Shown piece by piece: positions 14,460 to 21,991 of a stretch of 45,729 nucleotides of DNA. Numbering within the stretch: the first letter of the stretch is position 1; every line of letters begins with the position of its first letter. The DNA is from an uncultured Clostridium sp. Lineage in GTDB: Bacteria; Bacillota; Clostridia; TANB77; CAG-508. The stretch is taken from positions 1 through 45,729 of the forward strand of contig CAMYZH010000007.1 in NCBI GenBank assembly GCA_947303785.1, written 5' to 3'. Below the pieces are notes generated by a model. The model was not told the DNA's origin. It did not search any database and was given only the letters and a program-made list of their open reading frames with translations. Both the position numbers and the translations under genes were made by a program.

Positions 14460-15054
14460 TTATTCTATTATAGTTGTACTAGTTGCTCCTTTTCCAACTA
14501 CCTGTGTCATTAAGCTATTCCATGTAATTGGTCCTATTAAACCATCTTGTGACAATCCATTGTTTTTTTGAAAAGTCATTACTGCTTCATTTGTTATGGT
14601 TCCAAAAATTCCATCTAATCCACCAGTTTTTAGTCCTAAAGTATTTAAAGCATCTTGGGCTACTAAAACATAAATTCCTTTTGCCCCCTGCCTTGTTAGT
14701 GGATATCCATTTGCTACCCACCTATTATCAAAATGAACCCATCTTGGTGTTAGATTAATTGGTTCAACATATCTCCAATATCCTGATAATGATGCCATAT
14801 TTCTTAATAAATTCCTACCACTTTCACTTAAGTTTTGGCCTACGTCAAATGCTAAACCTGCATAATGTTGTGATTGTGTACTATGTCCTCCGTTCCCAAC
14901 TTCTTTTAAATGCAAAACCTACATAAATTGGTTTTGCATACATTGCTCTAAAGTTATTCCAACTTTGCATTGTTCTTCTATCTGTCCAAAGAATGTTGCT
15001 CTTGCTTCCACCTCTAAATTCTTTAACTTTTAATGTACCCTTATTGTATGGCAT
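14460..15054 (-). pseudogene. M15-type peptidoglycan peptidase with PG-binding domain, frameshifted
   Basis: Two overlapping reading frames together make one protein of about 197 aa. Part one starts MPYNKGTLKVKEF (ATG at 15054, GGAG upstream) and runs to RAMYAKPIYVGFAFKRSWE. Part two continues with GGHSTQSQHYAGLAFDVG, then WVHFD, and ends with a PG_binding_1 domain (VAQDALNTLG, GIFGTITNEAV, DGLIGPITW). The frames join exactly if one base near 14892 is removed, giving WEGGHS. Both parts of the zinc-peptidase signature (SQHYAGxAxD and WVHFD) are intact apart from this shift. Either a recent one-base insertion inactivated a wall D,D-/L,D-carboxypeptidase, or it is a sequencing error. No signal peptide is seen. 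Confidence 0.85.
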
Positions 15055-15124
15055 TGCCTCTTCTTCTCCTTTGTAATATGTCTCCATCATATTTTTCTGA
15101 TTATTATAAATTAATATTTTGGCC

Positions 15125-15159
15125 AAAAAAATCACCTCAAAATATAATATTTTGAAGTG
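15125..15159 (-). terminator. Terminator after the NUDIX-like gene
   Basis: A 12-bp stem with one G-U pair (arms 15148-15159 and 15133-15144) is followed on the minus strand by A and seven T. It lies 17 bp past the stop at 15176. Confidence 0.8.
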
Positions 15160-15175
15160 TATTTTTTGTTACTAT

Positions 15176-15523
15176 TTATTTTATATTGTAATACTCTTTA
15201 AGAAAATTAATAACATCTTCATTCTTTTCTTTAACTTCAGGTATTTCTAATAGTTCATCTAGTGTAAAATATTCTCCTTCAATTTGAGTATCAATCTCAA
15301 AAAAATAATGATGATATGTTCTCATTATTCCATGTGATACAGAATATTTATCATGTATTTTATCAAATATATATTTGACTTTTGAAGTTCCATAAATTCT
15401 TTTTATTTCTTCTATATCATTTCCTTTTATATTTGGAAAAAAGTACGTTTTCCATCTTTCATCATAATAGTTTAAGAACTTTTTTCCTTTTTTTATAATC
15501 ATAATCGAATGTACTGTTTCCAC
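15176..15523 (-). CDS. Small protein resembling a NUDIX domain without the NUDIX box
   Basis: A 115-aa soluble protein of unknown function. The beginning (HSIMIIKKGKKFLNYYDERW, then KTYFFPNIKG) and the end (YFTLDELLEIPEVKEKNEDV, then INFLKEYY) resemble the first strands and last helices of NUDIX hydrolases. The catalytic GX5EX7REUXEEXGU box is absent from the middle, so no hydrolase activity should be assumed. The start codon is GTG (15521-15523), with AGGGGA eight bases ahead. It has its own strong promoter, whose -35 overlaps the stop codon of the gene before it, and its own terminator. It is therefore a single-gene transcript. Confidence 0.6.
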   Translation of the reverse strand: METVHSIMIIKKGKKFLNYYDERWKTYFFPNIKGNDIEEIKRIYGTSKVKYIFDKIHDKYSVSHGIMRTYHHYFFEIDTQIEGEYFTLDELLEIPEVKEKNEDVINFLKEYYNIK

Positions 15524-15590
15524 TCTTATTTTCCCCTAAAAATTAGTGTCTCTGATATCAATCTATTTAAATTTTTATAGATTATTTATT

Positions 15591-15620
15591 ATTTTAGCAT
15601 AAAATGTATTAAGCTGTCAA
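15591..15620 (-). promoter_or_regulatory. Promoter of the NUDIX-like gene
   Basis: Minus-strand -35 TTGACA (15615-15620), 18-nt spacer ending in TGC, extended -10 TAAAAT (15591-15596). The -35 overlaps the stop codon of the upstream metallo-hydrolase gene. Confidence 0.72.
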
Positions 15621-16255
15621 AAATATAGTTCTACTTGTATTTCTTCATTTTCTAATAGTTTTTTAAATGATGCTCCATCTGTTTGTTCACCAACGATTAA
15701 TCCATAATGTGTTGGAATAGCACACTTTGGTTTAATCTTATAGCACAAGCTCGCAGCTTGACTATAATCCATTGTGTATGTACCTCCAACTGGTAAAAAT
15801 GCTACATCACATTCTACTTGAGAAGCTTCTTTTGTTTTGTCAGTATCACCTGCAATATAATATCTAATATCCTCAATAGTTAATATATATCCAACCCAAT
15901 TATTTTTTTTAGGATGAAACTCTTTGAATTTATTATAAGCAGGTATTGTTTCAATTAGTATTCCTAAAAAATCAAATTTCTCCCATGGCTTTACTGATAT
16001 TATATTTTCTTCTAAAAATCCTATTTTTTTTGTTTTTTCTAAACAGTCTTCTGTAACAAATATCACGGTCTTTTCATTTGAAACTTTTTTTATGTCATTT
16101 GGTGAAAAATGATCATAATGTGAGTGGGTACATAAAATTAAGTCAGCATCATGTGATTCTATGTCTATTTGAAATGGATCAATATATATTATTTTTTCTC
16201 TAGCTATTCTTATACTACTGTGTTTTAGTACATTTATTCCTTTTAAATCTATCAT
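15617..16255 (-). CDS. MBL-fold metallohydrolase (UlaG-like/L-ascorbate-6-P lactonase-like family)
   Basis: A 212-aa cytoplasmic metal-dependent hydrolase with all expected ligands: THSHYDH (the HxHxDH motif, near residue 44), AGDTD with the bridging aspartate, and PTHYG near the C-terminus. The opening (MIDLKGINVLKHSSIRI, then YIDPF) is typical of the UlaG/YtkL-like group, in which most members have no known substrate. ATG is preceded by AGGAGAG at a rather long distance (about 11 nt). It is transcribed alone from the promoter at 16293-16322. It makes a useful contrast to the ligand-poor MBL protein at 13392. Confidence 0.85.
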   Translation of the reverse strand: MIDLKGINVLKHSSIRIAREKIIYIDPFQIDIESHDADLILCTHSHYDHFSPNDIKKVSNEKTVIFVTEDCLEKTKKIGFLEENIISVKPWEKFDFLGILIETIPAYNKFKEFHPKKNNWVGYILTIEDIRYYIAGDTDKTKEASQVECDVAFLPVGGTYTMDYSQAASLCYKIKPKCAIPTHYGLIVGEQTDGASFKKLLENEEIQVELYF

Positions 16256-16292
16256 AAATTTTTATTCTCTCCTACCTTTTATAATTTATTAT

Positions 16293-16322
16293 ATTATAAC
16301 TTATTTGAATAAAATATATCAA
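16293..16322 (-). promoter_or_regulatory. Promoter of the MBL-fold hydrolase gene
   Basis: Minus-strand -35 TTGATA (16317-16322), 18-nt spacer, -10 TATAAT (16293-16298), about 40 bp before the ATG. Confidence 0.6.
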
Positions 16323-16323
16323 T

Positions 16324-16349
16324 AAAAAGGTACCCTTTTTAGAGTACCT
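16324..16349 (-). terminator. Terminator after the 157-aa unknown gene
   Basis: AGGTAC and GTACCT arms (16344-16349 and 16328-16333) enclose a 10-nt loop and are followed on the minus strand by a short T run. The stem is short but flanks a clear gene end. Confidence 0.6.
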
Positions 16350-16423
16350 CTTCTTATTTCTTTGTTATTTCTAGAACTTCTATATATGAACTTGAATAGT
16401 TATTCATAAAACTATTCCGTTGC

Positions 16424-16897
16424 TTATTGACCTTTTATTTCATGTCCTTTTATTTCATTTCCTCTTGAATTTAGTGGTAGCACATAATCAGAACGTAATG
16501 CTGTAACAGCTGCATTCTTAACTGTTATTTCTCTTGCTAAAGAGCTTCTTATAACATTACACAAATCATCTATTGTAATATATTTATCACCATTGTCACT
16601 CCAAACGCCAATGGTAGGATTATATTTATATTCACGCCTAACTAAACTATATCTATTATTTTTAGGAAGATAATCTGTCCTTTTCAACATAACACTTTCT
16701 TTCGAATCTTCTCCTATATATTCTAAAGTCTCTCCTATACTTAGTGCGTATAATGCATTTTCTATTGCTTGCTCCGTTTCTTTATCTGTCTCAATTTCTG
16801 GAACTTGTTTTTTTAAATTCCTTAAATATGCATCTCTTTCCATGGCTCTTTTTCTATTATGTCCCATTTGGTTTAAATTCTCTTGAGTTAATTCCAT
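16424..16897 (-). CDS. Unrecognised 157-aa protein sharing a C-terminal module with the 311-aa neighbour
   Basis: I do not recognise this family. The product is soluble, with no signal peptide or membrane helix. The N-terminal third is charged and probably helical (MELTQENLNQMGHNRKRAME). The last 40-50 residues (YITIDDLCNVIRSSLAREIT, VKNAAVTALRSDYVLP) resemble the end of the 311-aa protein (LTVD, then VNVNGAVANALQGDYEIP), and both finish with an EIxG tail; here the tail is doubled (EIKGHEIKGQ). ATG is preceded by AGGGGGAATAA, almost the same leader as the 311-aa gene. It has its own strong promoter and terminator. Confidence 0.7.
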   Translation of the reverse strand: MELTQENLNQMGHNRKRAMERDAYLRNLKKQVPEIETDKETEQAIENALYALSIGETLEYIGEDSKESVMLKRTDYLPKNNRYSLVRREYKYNPTIGVWSDNGDKYITIDDLCNVIRSSLAREITVKNAAVTALRSDYVLPLNSRGNEIKGHEIKGQ

Positions 16898-16934
16898 TTT
16901 TTATTCCCCCTAATTTACTCATTTTTACTTTTTC

Positions 16935-16963
16935 ATTATACACCAATTTTGCCTAAATTTCAA
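16935..16963 (-). promoter_or_regulatory. Promoter of the 157-aa unknown gene
   Basis: Minus-strand -35 TTGAAA (16958-16963), 17-nt spacer, perfect -10 TATAAT (16935-16940), 37 bp before the ATG. Confidence 0.7.
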
Positions 16964-17003
16964 CGTTTTTCTACATACTAGTTATTATTTCAAGATTTTT
17001 TTA

Positions 17004-17327
17004 CTAAAATATGTTATCTGGATTATATTTTTTTCTCTTTTCTTGGTCTTTTTTTATCTCATTTAATTGAAGAATTCTTTTAAGTGTCTCTTTTTGCTTC
17101 TCTGTCGCAAAATAATCTTGAAATAATCTTATTATAATTCCATTTGCTTCTTTAGATATGCCTTGTTTCGATAATTCAACACTTGGATCAATTGAGAATT
17201 CATAATCTCTATCCATGTTTTCTTCATAAAACTTAATTATATCTTGTGGAATTTTTTCATATTCATCTTTTGGAAAATGTTTTATTATTTCTAATACTTC
17301 TTTATATGCTCTAGGATAATTATTCAT
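17004..17327 (-). CDS. Unrecognised 107-aa helical protein
   Basis: A soluble, highly charged, probably all-helical protein. Features are an opening NNYPRAYKEVLEIIKHFPKD, the segment EKIPQDIIKFYEENMDRDYE, a hydrophobic helix ANGIIIRLFQDYFATEKQ, and a Lys-rich end KKDQEKRKKYNPDNIF. I have an impression of similar small proteins in Clostridia but know of no assigned function. GAGGAGG precedes ATG. It begins 15 bp after the stop of the 311-aa gene and is almost certainly cotranscribed with it. No terminator is visible before the promoter of the 157-aa gene. Confidence 0.7.
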   Translation of the reverse strand: MNNYPRAYKEVLEIIKHFPKDEYEKIPQDIIKFYEENMDRDYEFSIDPSVELSKQGISKEANGIIIRLFQDYFATEKQKETLKRILQLNEIKKDQEKRKKYNPDNIF

Positions 17328-17342
17328 AAGATTAATCCTCCT

Positions 17343-18278
17343 CTATGTTTTTCCATGTATTTCTGTACCTGGTTGTTCAGCTAACTTAGGTGAAGTAGGA
17401 ATCTCATAGTCTCCTTGTAGCGCATTCGCAACTGCCCCATTAACATTTACAGTTCCTTCTCTTTTTTTACCTTCAAGAGCTAATTCTATAAAACTGTTCA
17501 ACCCTGCTAATCTTATATTTCTTTCTTTTTCCGGATCAACAGTTAGTCCTTCTCCAACTTTGAAATAATACTCTCCCTCTGGTAGTTCTGTTAGTTCTTC
17601 TGGAAGCCTAACATATTGATTTGAAAGTGGTATCCTTCTTTTTATTATTCCTTTTTCTTTTAATAATTGCACTATAGCTATTAATTTATCTTTTTGTTCA
17701 TTAGTAAATTGGCTACTAGCAGTAATATCATTAAATATTTCCATAAATTTATTATTTTGTTTGAATCTATTTTTCGCAGCCTGTAATTCTTCAAGTGTTA
17801 TTATACTCGCATCCCTAACCATAGCACGTGCTTTCTCTTTTTTTTCGTTTTCTAATGATTTATTTATGCAATCCCTAAGCCCATCCACATCTAATATTCT
17901 AAATGGCCCCTCAGGCTTCGTCCATCCATCATCAAGATAGCCACCCTCATCCAATAATAAACGACATTCATCTTTCTGTAATGCCTCCATTTTGCGTGGG
18001 AAAAGAATTTTTGGTTCAGGTGAAAAAAGGCGAGGATAATCATCATGATGTACTACTTGAACCGTATCATATTGGTATAATAGTTCAAGTGTATCTAATA
18101 TTCTTTCTCTTTCTGATTTATCCAAGTCTTTCTTATCCATTTCTTCTATATATTTTTCTATTATTTTTTGTTTGAAATAATCTCTTGTACCTTCTTCTGG
18201 CCTTTTTTCTTTATTTTTTAATCTTCTACTACGTGCAAATTCTAATTCTTTTTCTGTTAAAAAAGTATATTCACTCAT
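17343..18278 (-). CDS. Unrecognised 311-aa protein, first gene of the unknown cassette
   Basis: A soluble, charged protein of unknown function. The N-terminal 75 residues are helix-prone and very rich in Lys/Arg/Glu. A middle section contains YDTVQVVHHDDYPRLFSPEP and GGYLDDGWTKPEGPFRILDV. A helical stretch follows (RDASIITLEELQAAKNRFKQ), and then a C-terminal module (ELPEGEYYFKVGEGLTVD, VNVNGAVANALQGDYEIP, TEIHGKT) that resembles the end of the 157-aa protein. No catalytic signature was recognised. ATG is preceded by AAGGGGGAATAAT. It has its own good promoter and leads a two-gene operon with the 107-aa gene. Confidence 0.72.
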   Translation of the reverse strand: MSEYTFLTEKELEFARSRRLKNKEKRPEEGTRDYFKQKIIEKYIEEMDKKDLDKSERERILDTLELLYQYDTVQVVHHDDYPRLFSPEPKILFPRKMEALQKDECRLLLDEGGYLDDGWTKPEGPFRILDVDGLRDCINKSLENEKKEKARAMVRDASIITLEELQAAKNRFKQNNKFMEIFNDITASSQFTNEQKDKLIAIVQLLKEKGIIKRRIPLSNQYVRLPEELTELPEGEYYFKVGEGLTVDPEKERNIRLAGLNSFIELALEGKKREGTVNVNGAVANALQGDYEIPTSPKLAEQPGTEIHGKT

Positions 18279-18324
18279 TATTATTCCCCCTTATAATCAT
18301 CTTACAGGTTTCATTACTTTTATT

Positions 18325-18353
18325 ATTATATCATCTTTTTTCTCTAAATGCAA
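18325..18353 (-). promoter_or_regulatory. Promoter of the 311-/107-aa operon
   Basis: Minus-strand -35 TTGCAT (18348-18353), 17-nt spacer, perfect -10 TATAAT (18325-18330). The 8-bp palindrome AACCGGTT lies just upstream at about 18358-18365 and could be an operator. Confidence 0.65.
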
Positions 18354-18415
18354 CATAAACCGGTTGTAAAGCGGAGTTTAGGTTTTTCCATTTTTTAACA
18401 GCTACAAAAAATACT

Positions 18416-18452
18416 AAAAAAAGGAATATATTTGTTTTATATATTCCTTTTT
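18416..18452 (-). terminator. Terminator after the Spo0E-like gene
   Basis: A perfect 14-bp stem (arms 18439-18452 and 18418-18431, core GGAATATAT), 7-nt loop, flanked by A and T runs. It ends the spo0E-like transcript and works in both orientations. Confidence 0.85.
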
Positions 18453-18460
18453 ATTACATT

Positions 18461-18598
18461 TTATTCTCCATCTTTATAATACTCTGCTATTAAATTATCT
18501 AATTCTACACTAATTGTATATATTTTGTCGTAATCTTCTCCGTCTTGTATACTTTTATTTAATTTTTCTCTAAGTTTACAAATTTTTTCATTTATCAA
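18461..18598 (-). CDS. Spo0E-like aspartyl-phosphate phosphatase (45 aa)
   Basis: A very short gene that standard length cut-offs miss. The translation (opening MINEKICKLREKLNKSI) contains SVELDNLIAEYYK, matching the Spo0E-family signature SxxLDxLI near the C-terminus, preceded by a first helix of the right length. Family members fold as two helices and dephosphorylate response regulators such as Spo0A, delaying sporulation. The start is TTG (18596-18598), with AAAGGAG eight to nine bases ahead. A strong terminator follows. It lies 141 bp after yfmH and has a promoter of its own. The presence of this family suggests a sporulation-type phosphorelay. Confidence 0.82.
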   Translation of the reverse strand: MINEKICKLREKLNKSIQDGEDYDKIYTISVELDNLIAEYYKDGE

Positions 18599-18644
18599 GC
18601 CAATCACTCCTTTTATTCTACAAAAGTATTGCTTCTTTTTGAAT

Positions 18645-18673
18645 AAAATACCATATTTTTACAATGTAGTCAA
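18645..18673 (-). promoter_or_regulatory. Promoter of the Spo0E-like gene
   Basis: Minus-strand -35 TTGACT (18668-18673), 17-nt spacer, extended -10 TGG-TATTTT (hexamer 18645-18650). A Spo0A-box-like TTGTCGGA (one mismatch to TTGTCGAA) lies 30 bp further upstream at 18703-18710. Confidence 0.5.
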
Positions 18674-18739
18674 CTAATTTTGTGTTTTTGTCTAATATTT
18701 CGTCCGACAAATTATTCCAATTATTTTTCCTTTTTTATT

Positions 18740-20026
18740 TTATTCCACACATTTTTTCGGTATTATACATGATTCTACCATTTTATCTATTCTAAATACT
18801 GATTTTAATATACCTTCTATATATTCTTTTGATATTATTCTATATTTTTCGAGATATTCAAATGGATTTATACCTTTAATGAAATTTGTTTCAAAAAGAG
18901 TTCCTTCAGAAGAAACATCATTAAATTCTCTAACATATAATCCATATATTTTTCTTTTGGCTCGCTCTAACTTATTTTCCTCAATCCCTTGATTTTGAAA
19001 ATCTTTAATTGTATCTATAATATGTTTTTTTACTTTACTTATTTCTTCTGTTTTTAATTGAATAATTATATGTGCAAATTCTTCTTTGCTCCATTCAAAG
19101 CTTGTTTGTATACTATCATAAATTAATCCTTGCTCATATAGTTTTTTAAAGCAATCTGAACTATTACCAAATAAAACCTCTAAAATTATTTCAATACCCA
19201 AACATCTTTTTATTGTTTCTTCCTCTTTTGGATTTACTTTTATACCAAGTGTTAATATTGGAATTGAAACATCCATTTCTTCAACAATTTTCTCTTTATT
19301 TATTTTCATATCTTCTTTTTCATATAAAATTGTAGCTTTTGTTTTTTGATTATCTTTTATTTGCTTTTTTGCCTTTTCTATAATCGTAGCTGGTTCAAAA
19401 TCTCCTACTAGAATTAAACACATATTACTTGGTATATAAAAATTGTTATAACACTTATACAATGTTTCTTTGTCAATCTTTTTTATACTTTCTATAGTTC
19501 CTGCAATATCTATTTTTATTGGATTTTTTTTGTAAAGTGCATTCATGCAATTTATATATGCTTTCCAATCTGGGTCATCATTATACATATTTATTTCTTG
19601 AGAAATAATTCCTCTTTCTTTTTCAACATTTTCATCAGTAAAATATGGGGTTTGTACATATGATAATAGTTCAGTTAGTGCCTCATTAAAATTATTTGTA
19701 CATTCAAATAGATAGGCTGTGTGGTCATTTGTAGTATACGCATTTGCATCAACTCCCAATGAAGAAAGTGTATCTAAACTGTTTATTCCACTTTCTTGTT
19801 CAAACATCTTATGTTCTAAATAATGTGCAACTCCATCTGGAATTTCAGTAATTGTATTTTCTCCTTGAACAATAAACTTATTGTAATTTGAACCATAACC
19901 AACACTGCAAACTGCATATTTCTTTTTAGTATTATCTTTAGGAATACAGATAATTGTAAATCCAGATTCAAGTTTTTCTATATATACTTTTTCTTTTATT
20001 AATTCATTTTCAATTATTTTTATCAT
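18740..20026 (-). CDS. yfmH: M16 family zinc metallopeptidase, YfmH type
   Basis: Pitrilysin-family protein of 428 aa. The inverted zinc motif HxxEH is present in DGVAHYLEHKMFE (about residues 70-80), and the distal Glu ligand lies in SQEINMYNDDP. In current annotation the YfmF/YfmH pair is named after its requirement for 5-aminopentanolylation of elongation factor P in Bacillus subtilis. The annotated frame can open four codons earlier, but GGAGGAG sits directly before the ATG at 20026, so that is the likely start. It overlaps the end of yfmF by 17 bp, indicating translational coupling. YfmH is the catalytic-type member of the pair. No EF-P gene is in the window. Confidence 0.92.
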   Translation of the reverse strand: MIKIIENELIKEKVYIEKLESGFTIICIPKDNTKKKYAVCSVGYGSNYNKFIVQGENTITEIPDGVAHYLEHKMFEQESGINSLDTLSSLGVDANAYTTNDHTAYLFECTNNFNEALTELLSYVQTPYFTDENVEKERGIISQEINMYNDDPDWKAYINCMNALYKKNPIKIDIAGTIESIKKIDKETLYKCYNNFYIPSNMCLILVGDFEPATIIEKAKKQIKDNQKTKATILYEKEDMKINKEKIVEEMDVSIPILTLGIKVNPKEEETIKRCLGIEIILEVLFGNSSDCFKKLYEQGLIYDSIQTSFEWSKEEFAHIIIQLKTEEISKVKKHIIDTIKDFQNQGIEENKLERAKRKIYGLYVREFNDVSSEGTLFETNFIKGINPFEYLEKYRIISKEYIEGILKSVFRIDKMVESCIIPKKCVE

Positions 20027-21311
20027 TTTCTCCTCCATTTTCTAAAAAGTATACTGTGTTTACTTGAATATACCTAGCAAATTCTTTTATTTCTTGTATT
20101 GACACTTTTTTTATTCTCTCTTTGTATTCGTCTATACTCATTTCTAATTTAGAAAGTTCTTGTCCAAAAATATACAAAATTTGCAAATCTTGTTCTTCAT
20201 CTATAGAATCAATTCCTGAAATTATATATCCTTTAGCCTTATTTAAATCTTCTTCTGAAAAATCGCCACACTTCATGTCATCTATTAGTCTTTTTATTAG
20301 ATTTAGTGTTTTTTCAAATTTTTTACACTCTATACCACAGCTTATTATTATATTATTTTTTTGTACAATGTATTCTGATTTTGTAGTATATGCTAATCCT
20401 TCTTTTTCTCTTACAATTTGAAATAATTTTGAATTAACTCCATTTCCTAATATTGCATTATAAAGAATCGCTATAAATCTGAAATCTTCAAAATCATTTG
20501 GAAGTATGTCTAATCCAATTTGCAATTTTCCTTGTGTTACATCATAATTTTCTCTTATTATATTTTCTTGTTTTAATATTTCCTTAATTTCCTTTTTAAA
20601 ATTATTTATGATTATAGGTTCTTTTCTTGGATTTAGATTTTTAAAATATTTATTATTAATTATATATTTTTCAATTTCTTTATTTTCAAAATTACTACTT
20701 ATAAAAATATCAATTTTGGCGGTTCTTATAAGATTTTCATAGTATTTATACAAATTTTGTGAATTAATATTTTTAATATCTTTAATGTTTCCATATTTAC
20801 TAATTCCATATCCATTACCGTGATACATAAGTTCAATACATCTTTCATATGAAAAAACATCTTTATTATCTTTAATAGAATTTATTATCATCTCTAAATT
20901 ATTTTTTTCTGTTTCTACATATTTCTTATTAAAACTATTGTTTTCAACTAATGGTTCGAAAATAATATTTAATAATATATCTATTGATTTTATAAGATTA
21001 TTATTTGATTTTGGTAAAAATTCGTCATTAATACTTTCAATAAAAAACTTTAAAACTATATTATCTCCACTTTTATCTATACCACAATCAAAAGATGCTC
21101 CATATAGCATTTCAAGTTCTTCTGTTATTTTTTGAAAGTTTTCATATTTTTTTGTTCCACTTCTCAATACAGCTGGTAATATTGCATTTTCAGTTATAGT
21201 ATCTTTCTTTAATGGAAGTGTTAGAAAAAATACAGAATAATCTGTTTTAAATTTTGTTTTCAAAAGGTGTAATGTAATTCCATCTTTTATTATCTTTTTT
21301 GAATAATTCAC
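20010..21311 (-). CDS. yfmF: M16 family peptidase-like protein, YfmF type (no zinc motif)
   Basis: Partner of YfmH with the M16 fold but without HxxEH: the corresponding region reads LPAVLRSGTKKYENFQK. This is normal for YfmF, thought to be the non-catalytic half of a heterodimer. The C-terminal M16 half contains ILGNGVNSKLFQIVREKEGL, then AYTTKSEY, a well-conserved family segment. The frame extends to an ATG at 21341, but AAGGAG lies six bases ahead of the GTG at 21309-21311, which is the more likely start (433 aa). It begins 68 bp after the yqeY terminator and overlaps yfmH, forming a two-gene unit. Confidence 0.9.
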   Translation of the reverse strand: MNYSKKIIKDGITLHLLKTKFKTDYSVFFLTLPLKKDTITENAILPAVLRSGTKKYENFQKITEELEMLYGASFDCGIDKSGDNIVLKFFIESINDEFLPKSNNNLIKSIDILLNIIFEPLVENNSFNKKYVETEKNNLEMIINSIKDNKDVFSYERCIELMYHGNGYGISKYGNIKDIKNINSQNLYKYYENLIRTAKIDIFISSNFENKEIEKYIINNKYFKNLNPRKEPIIINNFKKEIKEILKQENIIRENYDVTQGKLQIGLDILPNDFEDFRFIAILYNAILGNGVNSKLFQIVREKEGLAYTTKSEYIVQKNNIIISCGIECKKFEKTLNLIKRLIDDMKCGDFSEEDLNKAKGYIISGIDSIDEEQDLQILYIFGQELSKLEMSIDEYKERIKKVSIQEIKEFARYIQVNTVYFLENGGENDKNN

Positions 21312-21370
21312 GTTCTTCTCCTTAATTGTATTTTTAACCATATGTTTCTTTTTATTCTTTTATTGTAAAA

Positions 21371-21404
21371 AAGAAACTGGCGACCTTAGGGTCGCCTTCT
21401 TTTT
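21371..21404 (-). terminator. Terminator after yqeY
   Basis: GGCGACC/GGTCGCC, 7 bp (21379-21396) with a 4-nt loop, extended by AAAGAA/TTTCTT-type flanks and a T run on the minus strand. It overlaps the end of yqeY. Confidence 0.88.
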
Positions 21405-21840
21405 ATGATAAATATTCTTTTACTATTTCATTAATTGTTTTTCCATCTGCTGAAGCACCCATCTTTTCTTTTGCAGTTTTCATAACTATTCCCATATCTT
21501 TCATAGAGCTTGCTCCAATTTCTTCGATTATTTGTTTTACTATTGTTGCAATCTCTTCTCTTGACAATTGTTTTGGCAAATATACTTCTAAATAACTAAT
21601 CTCTTCTTTTATTTGTTTTACTAAATCTTCTCGTCCTCCACGTTCATAATCTGGAATTGAATCTTTTCTTTTCTTAACTTCTTTTGCTATTGTTTCAACT
21701 ATTTGTTCATTGCTGAGTTCTATTCCTTTGTCTTTTTCGATTTGTAGGATTCCCGCTCTTACCATTTGAATAGCATTTTTCTTTATTTCGTTTTTCTCTT
21801 TCATAGCTTCTTTTAAATCGTCTAATAATCTTTTCTTCAT
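21403..21840 (-). CDS. yqeY: GatB/YqeY domain protein
   Basis: A 145-aa helical protein with the YqeY fold, related to the tail domain of the amidotransferase subunit GatB, which contacts tRNA. Characteristic segments are LLDDLKEAMKEKNEIKK, KKRKDSIPDYERGGREDL, EVYLPKQLSREEI, and a C-terminal DMGIVMKTAKEKMGASADGK. Free-standing YqeY proteins are widespread in Firmicutes and often lie next to rpsU, as here; their exact role is not settled. ATG is preceded by AAAGGAG. It has a promoter and a terminator of its own. Confidence 0.95.
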   Translation of the reverse strand: MKKRLLDDLKEAMKEKNEIKKNAIQMVRAGILQIEKDKGIELSNEQIVETIAKEVKKRKDSIPDYERGGREDLVKQIKEEISYLEVYLPKQLSREEIATIVKQIIEEIGASSMKDMGIVMKTAKEKMGASADGKTINEIVKEYLS

Positions 21841-21866
21841 AATATTTCACTCCTTTAATGTATTAA

Positions 21867-21895
21867 ATAATATCACATTTTTTTATTATTCTCAA
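21867..21895 (-). promoter_or_regulatory. Promoter of yqeY
   Basis: Minus-strand -35 TTGAGA (21890-21895), 17-nt spacer ending TGA, -10 TATTAT (21867-21872), 26 bp before the ATG. Confidence 0.55.
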
Positions 21896-21961
21896 TACTA
21901 CTATTCTTAGTTTTTATCTCATTCTTAATCATGAGAAAAACATGTAAATTGCAAATAAATA

Positions 21962-21981
21962 GAGCGACTATTATGTCGCCC
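21962..21981 (-). terminator. Hairpin after rpsU
   Basis: A 7-bp stem with one G-U pair (GGGCGAC/GTCGCTC, 6-nt loop) lies 10 bp past the rpsU stop. The following sequence is U-rich but interrupted, so termination may be partial. Confidence 0.6.
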
Positions 21982-21991
21982 TTATTTACTA

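Noticed and set aside
15055..15135. Extended N-terminus of the peptidase remnant from a GTG at 15135
   Set aside because: The GTG lies inside a terminator stem; GGAG and the family-like start support 15054.
15556..15585. AATCTAT/ATAGATT inverted repeat as a terminator of the MBL hydrolase gene
   Set aside because: A+T-only stem with no T run on the exit strand, and it lies downstream of the next promoter.
20027..20038. Upstream ATG of yfmH
   Set aside because: It overlaps the GGAGGAG ribosome-binding site of the ATG at 20026.
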